Shown piece by piece: positions 12,402-24,400 of a DNA stretch of 64,000 nucleotides. The notes beneath the pieces were generated by a model that was not told the origin of the DNA, did no database searches, and worked only from the letters and a program-made list of their open reading frames with translations. A program made the position numbers and the translations under genes. The first letter of the stretch is position 1. Each line of letters opens with the position of its first letter. Origin of the DNA: Anagrus nilaparvatae (Eukaryota > Arthropoda > Insecta > Hymenoptera > Mymaridae); contig JAKSXM010000007.1 in assembly GCA_022575985.1 (NCBI GenBank), positions 58,930,501-58,994,500 of the forward strand, given 5' to 3'.

Positions 12402-13325
12402 GGTTAAGGGCTGAAAATGTCAGGAATACTTTTTTTGATAATTTTAAATTTGGGCGATGGTATTGCCTTCTGTTCGTAGATATAAGACTCTGAAAATGTG
12501 GAATAATTGGACCAATATTGGCCAATAAGTGGTTAAGGGGTCAACAAAAAATTTTTCTTCTACAATATTCGAATAGCCAGGAAAAAATGAGCTCATTTAA
12601 AAAAAAAAATTTTTATTTTTGAACGAAAAATAAGCAAGTTATCATCATCTTAAGATTTTTTAAAAAATTATTAAAAAATCCCAGTTTTAGGGTCATTAAA
12701 CAATATTCTAACTTTAAATAACGATAACTCGCTTATTTCTCGGTCAAAAATTGAAATTTTTTTTTTTTAATGGTCGAATTTTTTCCTGGCTATTTGAATA
12801 TTTATAACAAAATAACTTTTTATATGCAGAAATAATTTTTTTGGGCCAAAAACTACCCTAATACATTGAAAAACTAAAGTAAGTTCTAAAGTAATTTAAA
12901 AAAAAAAAATAATTTTTGTATATAAAAAGTTATTTTTTTGTAAATAATAAAATAGTCAGGAAAAAATTCGACGATTTAAAAAAAAAAAATTTCATTTTTG
13001 ATCGACAAATAAGCGAGTTATCGTTATTTGAAGTTAGAATAATATATAATGACCCTAAAACTGGGATTTTTGAATAATTTTTTAAAAAATCTTGATAACT
13101 TAATTTTTTTTTTTTAAATGAGCTCATTTTTCCCTGGCTATTTGAATATTGTAGAAGAAAAATTTTTTGTTTACGCCTTAACCACTTATTGGCCAATATT
13201 GGTCAAATTATTCCACATTTTCAGAGTTTTATATCTACAAATAGAAGACAATACCAACGCCCGAATTTTCAGGGAATTTTTTTTAATATCAAAAAAAGTT
13301 TTCCTGAAATTTTCAGCCCTTAAAG
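12402..13325. repeat. Long imperfect palindrome A (~0.92 kb, arms ~420 bp)
   Basis: The left arm starts gggttaagggctgaaaatgt and the right arm ends attttcagcccttaaagtg. The blocks ccaatattggccaataagtg and gagctcattt recur in reverse order around a centre near 12870. Divergence between the arms is roughly 10 percent by eye. The ttttttcctggc(t)attt wording links it to the palindrome family at 21.8, 38.7 and 44.6 kb. No coding capacity is seen. Confidence 0.85.
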
Positions 13326-14489
13326 TGCTCAGAGAAAAATTTTGCAGACGATGAAAGTTGTTAAAAAAACGATATTTTCGGAAACAGCAAACTTTCAATT
13401 GCTTATATCTCCGGTCCCTGATAAGTTTTTTAACGTTTAAGGTCTCATTTAAAAGGCCTTTGCTAGACGCTTTTAACGAGACCAATCTGAAGTCTTAAGC
13501 TAATGATGCTGAGTCACAATTGAAGTTCAAAAACTAGTTTTTTCGGTAAAAGTTACAAGTTCAAGGAAAAAAATGAGACCAGCCGGATATTATTTGGATT
13601 AATCCTTGAAGTCAAGTAAATTTTTGAAAATTGGCTTAAAACATCTATTTTGGGACCTTTTAGAGCTTGCATCTCGGAAACCCGTCTTGCGAAATGGCTG
13701 AAATTTTGGTTGGCTGAGTTTTTTATTACCCCAAACCACCCCTGAAAATTTGCCCGATCAGAGTCATAGGTGAGCACATTTTTGTATGAAAAGTAATGGA
13801 TATGCCCATATATATCGAGTTTATACAGCAAAGATTACCGGATTTTAATTGAGAATGCATTAATTATGATAGCTTTCATCTTTTGTGCAAAGAAAATAGT
13901 GAAATTTTAAATTAAATGTAAAAATTCGTAGTGTTGAAAATGCTTTTAATGATAAAATCTCGTTCTAAAAGTGTTGTGGAAAAAAAAGATCGATGATATT
14001 AAGAAAATTGCCCTACAAAAAGTTGTTACGGAGTTATTTTCTACAATAATTGCTATATTTTTCCGATAATTTTACAAAAACTGAAAGTTTATTTGAATTT
14101 TTACTGAAAATAGCTTAATTTCGAAGATTAACTGTACTATAAACCAAAGAGTAAGCCAGGTATTAAGACCAAAATATCTGAAGATGTAAAAAAATATGCA
14201 ATTAATTATTCCTTGTTTGGAATCGATCAGAATTTTCCTTCCCACTCCAATCTGACCTTTTAAAAAACTTTATTTTGGTTATATCTTTGTTAATATTATG
14301 AAAAATAATTTTTAGCTTTAAAAAAAACGCGCTACGTTTACTTTGGCAGTGGTTAATGGCAAGTAAATAAATTAGAAAATGATTCCCGTTTTATCGACTT
14401 TTCGATTGAGCCATTATACATGCCAACAAGTGTAATACTTTTGGAGTTATTAAATAAAAACTGATCCAAAACGCGTATTTTTAGGGGTG
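13326..14489. other. Gene-free spacer before the segmental duplication
   Basis: Short frames only, none recognisable. The text resembles the unique flanks of palindrome A. Nothing functional can be supported. Confidence 0.35.
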
Positions 14490-15613
14490 AAAATAGCAAT
14501 TGCAAAAAGCAATAGTTAGATAGAATTCGAATGGTATGCCTTAAATGTCATTATTATAATAATCATTTTAAAAAAATATTTTGGGTTTTACCAGAATATG
14601 CTATCAAACTTTAAACAAAGAGTGATAAACATTATATCTATTTTTGTATAAAGAAATAATAATAATAATAAATTTATCGAACAAATATTTTTCTTAAAGC
14701 TAACATAAATATCATATTATACTTAGTATGTTTTAAAATAAAAACTAAATAAGAGGTACATTTTAAAATGTTGAATGAATTATTTATTTATTAAAATTTA
14801 AAATAGTATTTGGATAAAATTTTTTACTAATATAAATTAGTGGTTAATATATATGTGGATTTAAAAAGATTTAAAGAATAATGGTGTAAGTGAATTTAAA
14901 AATAAATTTTTTTTTACTGTAAATAATATTTAATTTAAATGAATTTTTAATTAAATTTTAAGATAAGGTAAATATTTTTGTATACACACATTTTTATAGT
15001 GATAATATCTTTTATAGTGATAATAGATATAATTATGTCAAATAATTTTGTTAATTTAAAAATAAGTTTCTGCTCATCTTTAACAGTTTTGGGCCTTAAA
15101 AAGTAAAGGGACCCAACACTGATACACGCTGAATTCCTCGAAAAGTATATTCTTAGAGCTTGAAATAATATTCGATACGTCAATTTAAGGGGTAAATACT
15201 CCTATAAGTAATTGTCCCGAAATATCTGCATTTAGTTTTTACGTATAAAGTTGAAACAAAATTAAAATTGTTTATTATTTGGCATTAATATTCAAGGGTT
15301 GCAAACCCTATTTGTCTCGAGTCAGAAATAGGAATAGGCGAAAGGTATTTGATCTGTTATAATTTACTAAAAAGGTTGTTAAAATATAAAAGTATTTAGT
15401 TTTCGAGTAACTTGGCATTTTGCCCAAGAAGACTATTGCTCAGAATGACGTTAAACTACATTTTAGCTAATTTGTTAAGACCCAATTTCCATAAAGCGAA
15501 GTCCTTTGAAAAAAGACACTGCCTTCATTTGATTTCAGTAATTTGTATTATTAAGTAAATAAAACAAAAAATTTATGATTAATTTATTATTATACACATA
15601 GTTTTATGATTAC

Positions 15614-15725
15614 ACACCAAACCTAAAAGAGTTTTTTGTTACGCTACGCATATTTTCTGCGTAACAAAAAACTCTTTTAGGTTTGGTGTGTACGCTACGC
15701 ATATTTTCTGCGTAACAAAAAACTC
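15614..15725. mobile_element. 112-bp hairpin insertion with a repeated loop, unique to copy 1
   Basis: Copy 2 reads ttatgattac|gttaacag; copy 1 has 112 bp between these halves. The insert is a perfect palindrome (acaccaaacctaaaagag ... ctcttttaggtttggtgt) around gttacgc...gcgtaac. The segment tacgctacgcatattttctg plus cgtaacaaaaaactc is then repeated directly. Confidence 0.85.
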
Positions 15726-16070
15726 GTTAGCAGATAATATCTTAAAAATATCTTATAAGCCGAATTTTAATAAAAATTATATGTTCTGATAAGTAAAATA
15801 TTTTTTTCTTCGAAAGATTTTTTACTTATGCTTTTGGAAAGTCAGTGTAGTGGATCGATGTTGGCAAAAAATTATAAAAAATACAATTCACGTAAAACCT
15901 GAAGTTTGTAAAAAAATACTCAAATTTGACTGAAAATCAGTATATTTTCATATCTTCAATGTTAAGAACTTGCCTTTTCAATACGAAAAAATTTTTTCAA
16001 AGGACCTCTCTTTATGGAAATTGGATCTGGACAAATTAGCTGAAAATATAGTATAACGTCATTCTAAGCA

Positions 16071-16480
16071 CACAGTAAAAAATAATGAACACGATTACTA
16101 CCGTTTACTAATTTTACTACGATTTAGTTAGTATTACAAAAATAGTAAAATTACTACTATTTGTAGTAATTTTACTAGACTTGTAGTAAATTTAAAATTT
16201 ATTGAAATTTCACTCAGACATCCGCGGTAGAGCTGCTTTTCTAATATTCAACTAAAGCAGCTCTACCGTGGGTGTCTGGGAATTTACTACAAGTGTAGTA
16301 AATTTACTAGAAATCGTAGTTTTACTACACTTGTAGTAATATTACTACGAAATAGTAAAATTACTACTAGTAGTAAAATTAATACAAATTGTAGTAAATT
16401 TACTATTTTTGTAGTAATATTACTAAATCGAAGTAAAATTACTAAACGGTAGTAATATGTTTTCATTATTTTTTACTGCG
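16071..16480. mobile_element. 410-bp MITE-like element with a GCA target duplication
   Basis: Terminal inverted repeats cacagtaaaaaataatga / cattattttttactgcgt; GCA on both sides (16068-16070, 16481-16483). The opposite arm of foldback B gives the uninterrupted site (gctcagaatg in reverse). The interior is built of short palindromes of the gtagtaaattt/actac type, with a central hairpin at about 16218-16278 (cagacatccgcggtagagc / gctctaccgtgggtgtctg). No coding capacity. Confidence 0.9.
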
Positions 16481-16829
16481 TGCAATTAATAGTCTTCATG
16501 GGCAAAATTTTAACAAATTATTCGAAAACTAAATTTTAGAACCTTTTTTGTATATTATAACAAAAAAATATCTTTGATAATTCCTATTCCTGACCCGAGA
16601 AAAATAGGGTTTGCAACCCGAGGGAGCAGTGTCTATCCGTACAAACTTTTTTTCACGGTAACCGTCTCTAATGGTTGGGATTTTTACCGTTTTTAACAAA
16701 ATTCAACCATCTCTAACAGTAACCGAGAAAAATTTTACTAGGCCAAATCAATGTCTGGTCAAACATTAATACCTCAGCCGTTTCTAACCGTAGGAAAATA
16801 AATATATAAGTTCCTGCCGTGTTGAACCG

Positions 16830-17133
16830 CACCGAAAAAAAAAGGAGTAATCTGCAATGCCGACGTCACTTCTGCTTTATCGAATTACGAGATTGTAGTT
16901 GTATTGTAAATCAAAACGTGTGAAATCTTGGCTGGGACTGCGGTTTTCTCTATCTGGGGTTTCTGAAGCGCCGGCTTAGTAAAGAGACAACGGAGTGTTA
17001 ATATAATGCTCCGTTAAAGAGACATATACTGGGACGGCTGCTTCGCCCGATCGGAGTAGCTACAACCTCGAGTACAGCGCCACAACTAATGTGTCAGGTG
17101 GGGAGAATCAGAAGTGACCTTTTTTTTTCGGTG
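16830..17133. mobile_element. 304-bp MITE-like insertion, CACCGAAAAAAAAAGG ends
   Basis: Inverted ends caccgaaaaaaaaagg / cctttttttttcggtg. Copy 2 gives the unoccupied site (gttgaaccg|tgggacaagc), implying a CG target duplication or none. The interior is richer in GC than its surroundings and holds a hairpin (aacggag ... ctccgtt near 16990-17018). Confidence 0.85.
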
Positions 17134-17243
17134 CGTGAGACAAGCTCACAAACATATCTTCCGTTTTTAACTATGAGGATAGTACTCAAGTCCCAACCGT
17201 TAGAGACGGTTACCGTGAAAAACGGTTTTGTAGACGGCACACA

Positions 17244-17937
17244 CTGATTCAGAAAAAAAAAGCGGCAAAAAATTAGCTTCAAGCGAGGTTTTAATGAATT
17301 TCGGTGTGGTTTGCGGCATTCAGTTCCCAAAAATGTGTATTTACCGAAAAATATGGCAAGAATTTCTGGTTATTTGAATTTTCACCCCTTAAGTACTTAA
17401 AACTACCCCAAAATAAGAGTTTTTTTATAACATTCATTTTTTGCAAAAATTAGTTACCAATCACTTTTATAACTATTATAAACATTAAAAATTGTGAATT
17501 TTCATGAAGTTAAAGTAGAAGAATAAAAACTGCCCCTATTAAAACCCAAAGTACCTCTGAAACTACCCTTAAAATTCTAAGGGTTATTTGCATGTGCAAC
17601 TCAATTTCTTTGAGTAGTTTCAGAGGTACTTTGGGTTTTAATAGGGGCAGTTTTTATTCTTCTACTTTAACTTCATGAAAATTCACAATTTTTAATGTTT
17701 ATAATAGTTATAAAAGTGATTGGTAACTAATTTTTGCAAAAAATGAATGTTATAAAAAAACTCTTATTTTGGGGTAGTTTTAAGTACTTAAGGGGTGAAA
17801 ATTTAAATAATCAGAAATTCTTGCCATACTTTTCGGTAAATACATATTTTTAGGAACTGAATGCCGCAAACCGCATCGAAATTCATTAAAACCTCGCTTG
17901 AAGCTAATTTTTTGCCGCTTTTTTTTTCTGAATCAGA
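17244..17937. repeat. Palindrome C (~0.69 kb, arms ~340 bp, near-perfect)
   Basis: Left end ctgattcagaaaaaaaaagc, right end gctttttttttctgaatcag, centre near 17590. The arms agree almost base for base over long stretches (e.g. gggttttaataggggcagtt and its reverse complement). Absent from copy 2. No coding sequence. Confidence 0.9.
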
Positions 17938-18242
17938 ACAGTTAAAAACAGCAGATGTTTCATTAAATACTTTTCTCACGGTTAAAAACGGTAGTTATAC
18001 TAGTAAGCATGTCCCACGGTTTAATACGGCAGGAACTTATATATCTATTTTTATACAGTAGGAAACGGCTGAGATATTAATTTTTACTATGCCATGGTGG
18101 TTGTAGGCGGCAAAACTAACTTTATTTACATTTTAACGGTTCAAAACGGCAGACAATTCATTGAGTACTATCCTCATGGTTAAAAACGGAAGATATGTTT
18201 GTGAGCTTGCCCCATGGTTCAACATGGCAGGAACTTATATAT

Positions 18243-19260
18243 GGGCGATTATTTCTCAACCCGGCCACCCCCGTCTGTCCAAAAATGGTGGCAACTTAAA
18301 AAGATTTTGGTTTTCTCAAATTGACTGGAAAAGGGTCTAGTTTTTAATTCTCATTGGCCTTTTCAACTCTGTAAATCTACTGTGCCCATTTTAGGCACTG
18401 AACGGTGGCTTGTCCAAATTTTTAAAATCAGAAAAACTGAAATAAAAGTAGATTAACAAGTTTTTTGAAATTTTTTTTCTTGGAAGTTGCTATTTATTAA
18501 AAAAAAGAAAATGAGACCACTTGCGTGGTAATTAGCTGATTTCTTAAAAAGTTTTGTGGGTGCTATGTAGTGTTTAAAAAACGCCAACTTTGGCTGTTGA
18601 TATCTCTGAACCTACATATCCAAAATAAAAAAGTTTTAGTGCACAATGGTAGTCTCTTGATACATAATGAATGTGCCAAATATCAGAGGATTTCATCGAG
18701 TAGTTTCGGATTTAGCAAATTTTCGGGTATTAATTCTATTAAAAAAATGGGTCAAAATTTGTTTCAGAATCACCCTTAAAATTGCTAAATCCAAAACTAC
18801 TAGATCAAATCCTCTGATATTTGAAACACTTATTATGTATCAAAAAACTACCATTTTGCACTAAAACTTTTTTATTTTCGATATGTAGGTTCAGAGATAT
18901 CAACAGCCAAAGTTGACGTTTTTTAAACACTACATAGCACCCACAAAACTTTTTAAGGAATCAACTAATTACTACGAAAGTGGTCTCATTTTCTTTGTTT
19001 TAATAAATAACAACTTTTAAGAAAAAAAAATTTCAAAAAACTTACCGTTAATCTACTTTTAATTCAAATTTTCTGTTTTTAAAATGTCGACCTGCCGCCG
19101 CTCAGTGCCTAAAATTTGCACAGTAGATTTACAGAGTTGAAAAGGACAATGAGAATAAAAAACTAGACCCTTTTCCAGACAATTTGAGAAAACCAAAATC
19201 TTTTTAAGTTGTCACCATTTTTGGACAGAGGGGGGTGGCCGGGTTGAGAAATAATCGCCC
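18243..19260. mobile_element. Palindromic element D, 1018 bp, with ATAT target duplication
   Basis: Ends gggcgattatttctcaaccc and gggttgagaaataatcgccc; arms about 500 bp, centre near 18755. Flanked by atat on both sides, whereas copy 2 has a single atat at the matching position (taatattatatttatttt). This shows a mobile insertion with a 4-bp duplication. The coding-looking frames inside are arm text and are not conserved as protein. Confidence 0.88.
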
Positions 19261-19437
19261 ATATTTATTTTCCTACGGTTAGAAACGGCTGAGGCATTCG
19301 TTTTTGGCCATACATTGATCTGGCCTATCATGGCACAGTAAAATTCCTCTCAGGTTCCATTAGAGACGGCTGGATTTTGTTAAAAACGGACGAAATCCCA
19401 ACCGTTATTGACGGTTTCCGAGAAAAGCAGTTTTTTC

Positions 19438-21281
19438 CCCGACGAATTGTCCTGAGATCTCTAGAGATCTCTAAATTGGGGAGATCTCTGGAGATCTCTG
19501 GAGATCTCTAAACTTGTTTTTAATTATTTCAAATGATTGAAGCTTATTATGCTAAAAATGCTTATAAATAGCTCCAACAAGCCTACATTATTCATAATAC
19601 ATGTAAAAAAAAATTCAAGCTGTATTTATACATAGCTAAGCAATCAAAATTTGACTTTTAATCAAATGAAAATCTGTAAAAATATTATTTTTTTCTATAA
19701 TTATTAGGAAAATTGAAGCTAAACTTAGGTTTCTGACAAAAGATTTTTAAAAAGTGAATTACTATTAATATGATTAATAAAACTTGTATATTTTAAAGCT
19801 CAAAAAGCACTCTATGTTAATAAAATCATAAATTGCTTATGGAGAAATTGAAGAAATTTCAAAGATTTATTTAACCTAATGTTGCTTATTATGGGCAACT
19901 TGGTCATCTTAGGTAAAAACTGATATCATACTTGCGTTCAATGACCCGCAAAACGTAAGTAATTAATAAAAATGTTTAATAACCGCAAAAAATAACCTAA
20001 AACTTCTCATTGTGCTAACTGGACCATTTTCGATTAAAATGGATTTCATATAACAGAACTACATATCTTAACTATTTTCAAGTTTCAAGTTATAACTTCT
20101 TAAAGATAGTGATTTTTGATATTTTATAAAATATTTCAATTGGGATTCTAACCTTTAATCGCGAAATCTCACAAACGATTTTAAGAAATATTGCAAGTAA
20201 ACATTTTAAAAAATTTGAAGCTTATAAAAATTTTTTCCATCAACGGACACAGAAATATCGTATATGACCCTGGGTCATAAAAAAAGCTTCGCCTCAGATG
20301 GTAATTTACGTGCGATTTGGGTCATTCTTTACTTTTCTGGGTATATGCGAAAAATTCTAATTTTAGCAGTAATTTAAACATTTGGTAAAAAATTGTATTT
20401 TAATTTTTTTACTATCCCTGATAGATCATTTTTGATATTGTAAAGAGGCCGGTTTTCGGAAATTTCGACAAAATAACACGCTACTTTGTTCATTTTTTAT
20501 TTTATATAGTAATTTAAGCTGATTTAAGTTAGAAAGACAGTTATGATAAAAGTTAGCAGTAATAATAATAACAAATTTTGTTTATATGTGATATTAAACG
20601 CTTTAAATTTTTATTCGCAATATTTCATTAATTCGTTTGTGAGTAGAAAAATAAGACTCAGGAAATTATTTGGTGGAAAAGTAAAGTTACAGCAAAATTT
20701 AAAATATTTGTCTAAGAATCCCCTTCTCATGTAAAGTTGGGGCACTTGGCTCGAGATTCAGTAGGTTCTTTCAAGAAAACTGAAGGTATGTATGATAAAT
20801 TATTTGTCTATTAAATGAAAAAGGATTCTTCAATTCTGAATAATATCTCCAAACAGTTGAAATGATTTAAATCTTTGAAATTTCTTCAATTTCTCCATAA
20901 GCAATTTATGATTTTATTGACATAGAGTGCTTTTTGAGCTTTAAAATATACAAGTTTTATTAATCATATTAATAGTAATTCACTTTTTAAAAATCTTTTG
21001 TCAGAAACCTAAGTTTAGCTTCAATTTTCCCAATAATTATAGAAAAAAATAATATTTTTACAGATTTTCATTTGATTAAAAGGCAAATTTTGATTGCTTA
21101 GCTATGTATAAATACAGCTTGAATTTTTTTTACATGTATTATGAATAATGTAGGCTTGTTGGAGCTATTTATAAGCATTTTTAGCATAATATGCTTCAAT
21201 CATTTGAAATAATTAAAAACAAGTTTAGAGATCTCCGGAGATCTCTGGAGATCTCTAGAGATCTCAGGACAATTCGTCGGG
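19438..21281. mobile_element. Foldback element E, 1844 bp, with GAGATCTCT-array ends
   Basis: Ends cccgacgaattgtcctgag / ctcaggacaattcgtcggg, followed inward by 4-5 tandem gagatctct(g/a) units and arms of about 440 bp. Copy 2 has the clean target (gattttttggatagg); in copy 1 the element splits it after tttttt, with TT repeated. The unique middle (~19.9-20.85 kb) contains the dispersed motif tttgggtcattcttta (also at 60.4 kb) but no recognisable protein. Confidence 0.9.
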
Positions 21282-21303
21282 TTGGATAGGCACTGTACCT
21301 CAA

Positions 21304-21400
21304 ATGAACGCATTCAAGTTTAAAATGTTTACCTTATCTTAAATTTAGATAACTTGTAATATTCTAAATTTATATATATATTAATATTTATTTTTTTAAG
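21304..21400 (+). other. Tiny first coding exon (14 nt) and 83-bp first intron of Toll copy 1
   Basis: ATG AAC GCA TTC AA|gtttaa ... tttttttaag|G TCA. The join restores phase and yields a classical signal peptide, and the same structure is intact in copy 2 (44080-44093, then 44175). The donor is weaker than consensus, so the first intron is inferred and not proven. Confidence 0.7.
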
Positions 21401-24400
21401 GTCAACTGTATTAAAATTTTATTTAATCTGCTTTATAACTTTATGTTCAACATCAAATATATTCAATGCAAATGCGAATGAAAATTTAGAAATTTTTATA
21501 TGTAAAAATAATACAAACTGTTCCTGTTATCAAAAAAGCGATTATTATTATCTAATTGAATGCAATAATGGTAGAATAACATATTTAAGTAAAAATCTGG
21601 CTAGTGTTAATATTAACTCAATATCAATTCAAAATCTTGGAGTACCTTTAAAAAATAATGATTTTTTAATATATCCTAAATTACAGGAAATTTATCTAAA
21701 AAATCTTAATTTGGGAAAAATTGACGAAGATCTAATATATGGTATAAAAATAAATCTGATTATAATTTGTATTTGACGATTTATTTATTAATTGCTATCT
21801 AATTTATTCACGAAATAAAATAAAATTTTTTGAAGGTACATTGATATGACTCTTGTTTTCGGATAGATTGAACCTTCGGAAAACCGAAAAAAATCGTGAA
21901 CAAGAAATTGGCCATAGGTGGCAAAGATTTTTCCAATTTTATGTCAAAAACCGCGTTTCCAATTATGAACTGCCCAAAATTTTTAAAATAACTTTCTTTG
22001 TAAATAAAAATTTTAAAAATAGATGAAAAATTTAGATTGCCAGGGAAAAAATACATAGCCAAATTTTTATCGTAAAATGAAATTTTTTTTTTTTTTAGAA
22101 CTATTTTTTTCCTGGCATAATTTTTTTTTCTTCATGTCAAATTAAAATTCTGCCAAAATTCCTTTAAAAATTTGATATTTTATTGAAAAAAGAGCATAAA
22201 CCGCTTGAATTCTAACGTAAAATAATATTTTTTTTTTTCAATTGAGTTTAAGAACGACCTTGCTGGACAAATTATAAGGGAAAATTCAAAAAACTTGACT
22301 TTCTCTCTTGTCAATATTTCATTCTCAATCTGAGAACCTCTTCAGGACCTTTATTTTTTGAAAAACAATTTTTAAATTTTACAAAATATTGCAATGAAAT
22401 GTTTTTAAAATTACATATATATTTTAAACATACTTTTTAAAAACTCAACTTAACATTTAAATATTCTTTTGTTCCTACTTTTAAAATTACTAGAATGTAT
22501 AAAAGTTATTATTTTATAACATAAACTTCAAAACTTATGTGTCTGTACCCTATTACTCTGTCAATTTTTTCCTAACAATTATTTTTATTCAGCGAAATTA
22601 AGTTTTTACGTCAAAAACTATCTTAATTAAATTTTGAGCTTCAGGAAGTTGGCCACAAAATTTGCGAATTTCGGGTCAACTTCCTAAAGCGTAAATTTTG
22701 CTATTTCAAGTTTTTACTGGTTTTTGAGGTAAAAAGTGAATTTCGGTAAAGAAATATGAATTTTATCTTGAATAAATGAATAGTCAGGTAAAACGCTAGA
22801 CAGTAATTGTCCAGAATTCCAGTTCGCGTTTCCTACAGTTACGTCATGCCAAGATGTAGACTTTCCTGCAAATTTAAAATTTACCCAAGGCGCCAGTCAC
22901 GTCCCGATTCGTGACAAGGTTTTTTAGAAACCCCTTTTGGGCATAACGCAACCCTAATACTTACGCGGCCAAAATCCGACTAGCACAGCTCGTAAATACG
23001 ACAGGAGAGAGGGGGGAACTCATAAGTTTAACGTCGGAGTTCCTAAAATTCACAAAAAACTTACTTAACTTAAAAATCCTTATAAACTACTAAAATTTAC
23101 TAATTTTCATGTTTAAAATAACGATAAATCCAAAATTTCCTACATTTTATAATCCTAAATTCGAATAGAAAATGTCTTATTTTATTTGATTAACGATAAC
23201 CGAAAATGGATATTTTATAACTATCAATTTTAATTAACGAGAGTATAAAATCTTTTATTTTATTTATTTATCGATAAACCAAAATTTATATTTTGTGACA
23301 ATAATTTTTATTAACGAGAGTATAAAATGTTTTATTTTATATCGATAAGCCATGATTTCTACCATTTATTTAAATAATTAATTGAATTTTTAATATTTTA
23401 TTCGATAATCCTTAATAAAATAAATCCGTACTCAATTTACTCTAATTTAAGGTTATTTAAATGGCGGAAAGTGCAATTATAGAAAATTTACAAATTAATA
23501 TTAAAATTTTCAAGAAAATGCATGTTTATATAATATTATAATAATTTAACGATATTCCATAATTTTATTTTCATTTTATTCTAAAGTATTCATTTTTATT
23601 AATTCTAAGTCGCGGCGCGCTATTTTAGTTAAAATAGCAACTAATTTTACTTATATTTTATTTTACGCCGCAGGGGCTAATTTTAAAGCTAATTTAACGG
23701 TAAGCCATGTTTTCAGCCACTAGGGGTCGCCTAAAGCTGATCTGGACAAAATTAATTATGAACTATAATTTTAATTTCGTTTTGTGACAATAATCGCCAT
23801 TTCCTAACTTAACTTAACGATATTCCACTTGAGGATCTAAAAAATAATGGTTAAACCAAAATCCCGCGGACATCCTCTGGTCCGCGCGGCAAGCCAAATT
23901 CAGGACTCCTTAAATCATATTTAACACTAATTTCAATTTTGAGTCCTATTTCTAACTTAGATTTTAAGACCTAAACCTCAAAGGGTATGTACGGTACATG
24001 CTGTGCTAACTGGGTTATCATATAATTTTATAAACCTGCATTGTGACTCGCAATCACAATTTCATTATGGGGACTATAATCCCTGAATTGTTATTGCTGT
24101 AACAACAGCTTTATACAATACCTGTTTGTATTTAATTATTTAATTATTTTAATTAAATAATTAAATACAAATAATTTTAATCAATGTAATTCATAATATT
24201 TTTACTTCCCCAATTATGTAGTGTAAATTTCTGTGCGTTGATTTTAGTGTTTTGTGTAAATTTATGTGTTATTAATATGTCAGTGTCTTTGTTATAATAA
24301 TTTATATTTTACAAGTGAAATTTGTTAATAATTTGCAATTCTTCCCCAGTTACATGTTTTATGTGTCCTTCCTATGTAACAATTTAAGCTTCAAACTTTT

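Larger units (their letters stand above)
15290..16625. repeat. Foldback B, copy 1 (arms ~300 bp, interrupted by younger insertions)
   Basis: The left arm tcaagggttgcaaaccctat...gctcagaatgacgtt reappears inverted as aacgtcattct...aaatagggtttgcaacccga. The right arm is split by the 410-bp MITE at 16071-16480, and the loop region holds the 112-bp insertion at 15614-15725. Confidence 0.85.
16627..21295. mobile_element. Foldback transposon with CAGTG(T/C)CTATCC ends, copy 1, carrying nested elements
   Basis: Termini CAGTGTCTATCC (16627-16638) and GGATAGGCACTG (21284-21295) are inverted repeats. The body is full of short inverted motifs around ACGGTT / AACCGT (e.g. ccaaccgttagagacggtt). In copy 2 the same element is 734 bp. 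In copy 1 it has grown to 4.7 kb by nested insertions at 16830-17133, about 17244-17937, 18243-19260 and 19438-21281. Its right end is 8 bp from the Toll start codon. Confidence 0.85.

Noticed and set aside
12930..13831. Several 80-100 codon frames on both strands
   Set aside because: Those up to 13,325 fall within palindrome A arms, where one strand mirrors the other; the rest show no conserved protein pattern.
18570..18864. Two overlapping frames of 65-69 codons
   Set aside because: They sit in the arms of palindromic element D and are not conserved between the arms as protein.
20543..20734. 63-codon frame inside element E as a possible transposase remnant
   Set aside because: No transposase motif (DDE/D spacing, zinc ligands) can be seen; Asn/Lys-rich random composition.
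22980..23030. Purine tract aggagagaggggggaac as the polypurine tract of the LTR remnant
   Set aside because: It is on the plus strand, while the LTR and primer site indicate minus orientation; no LTR follows it.
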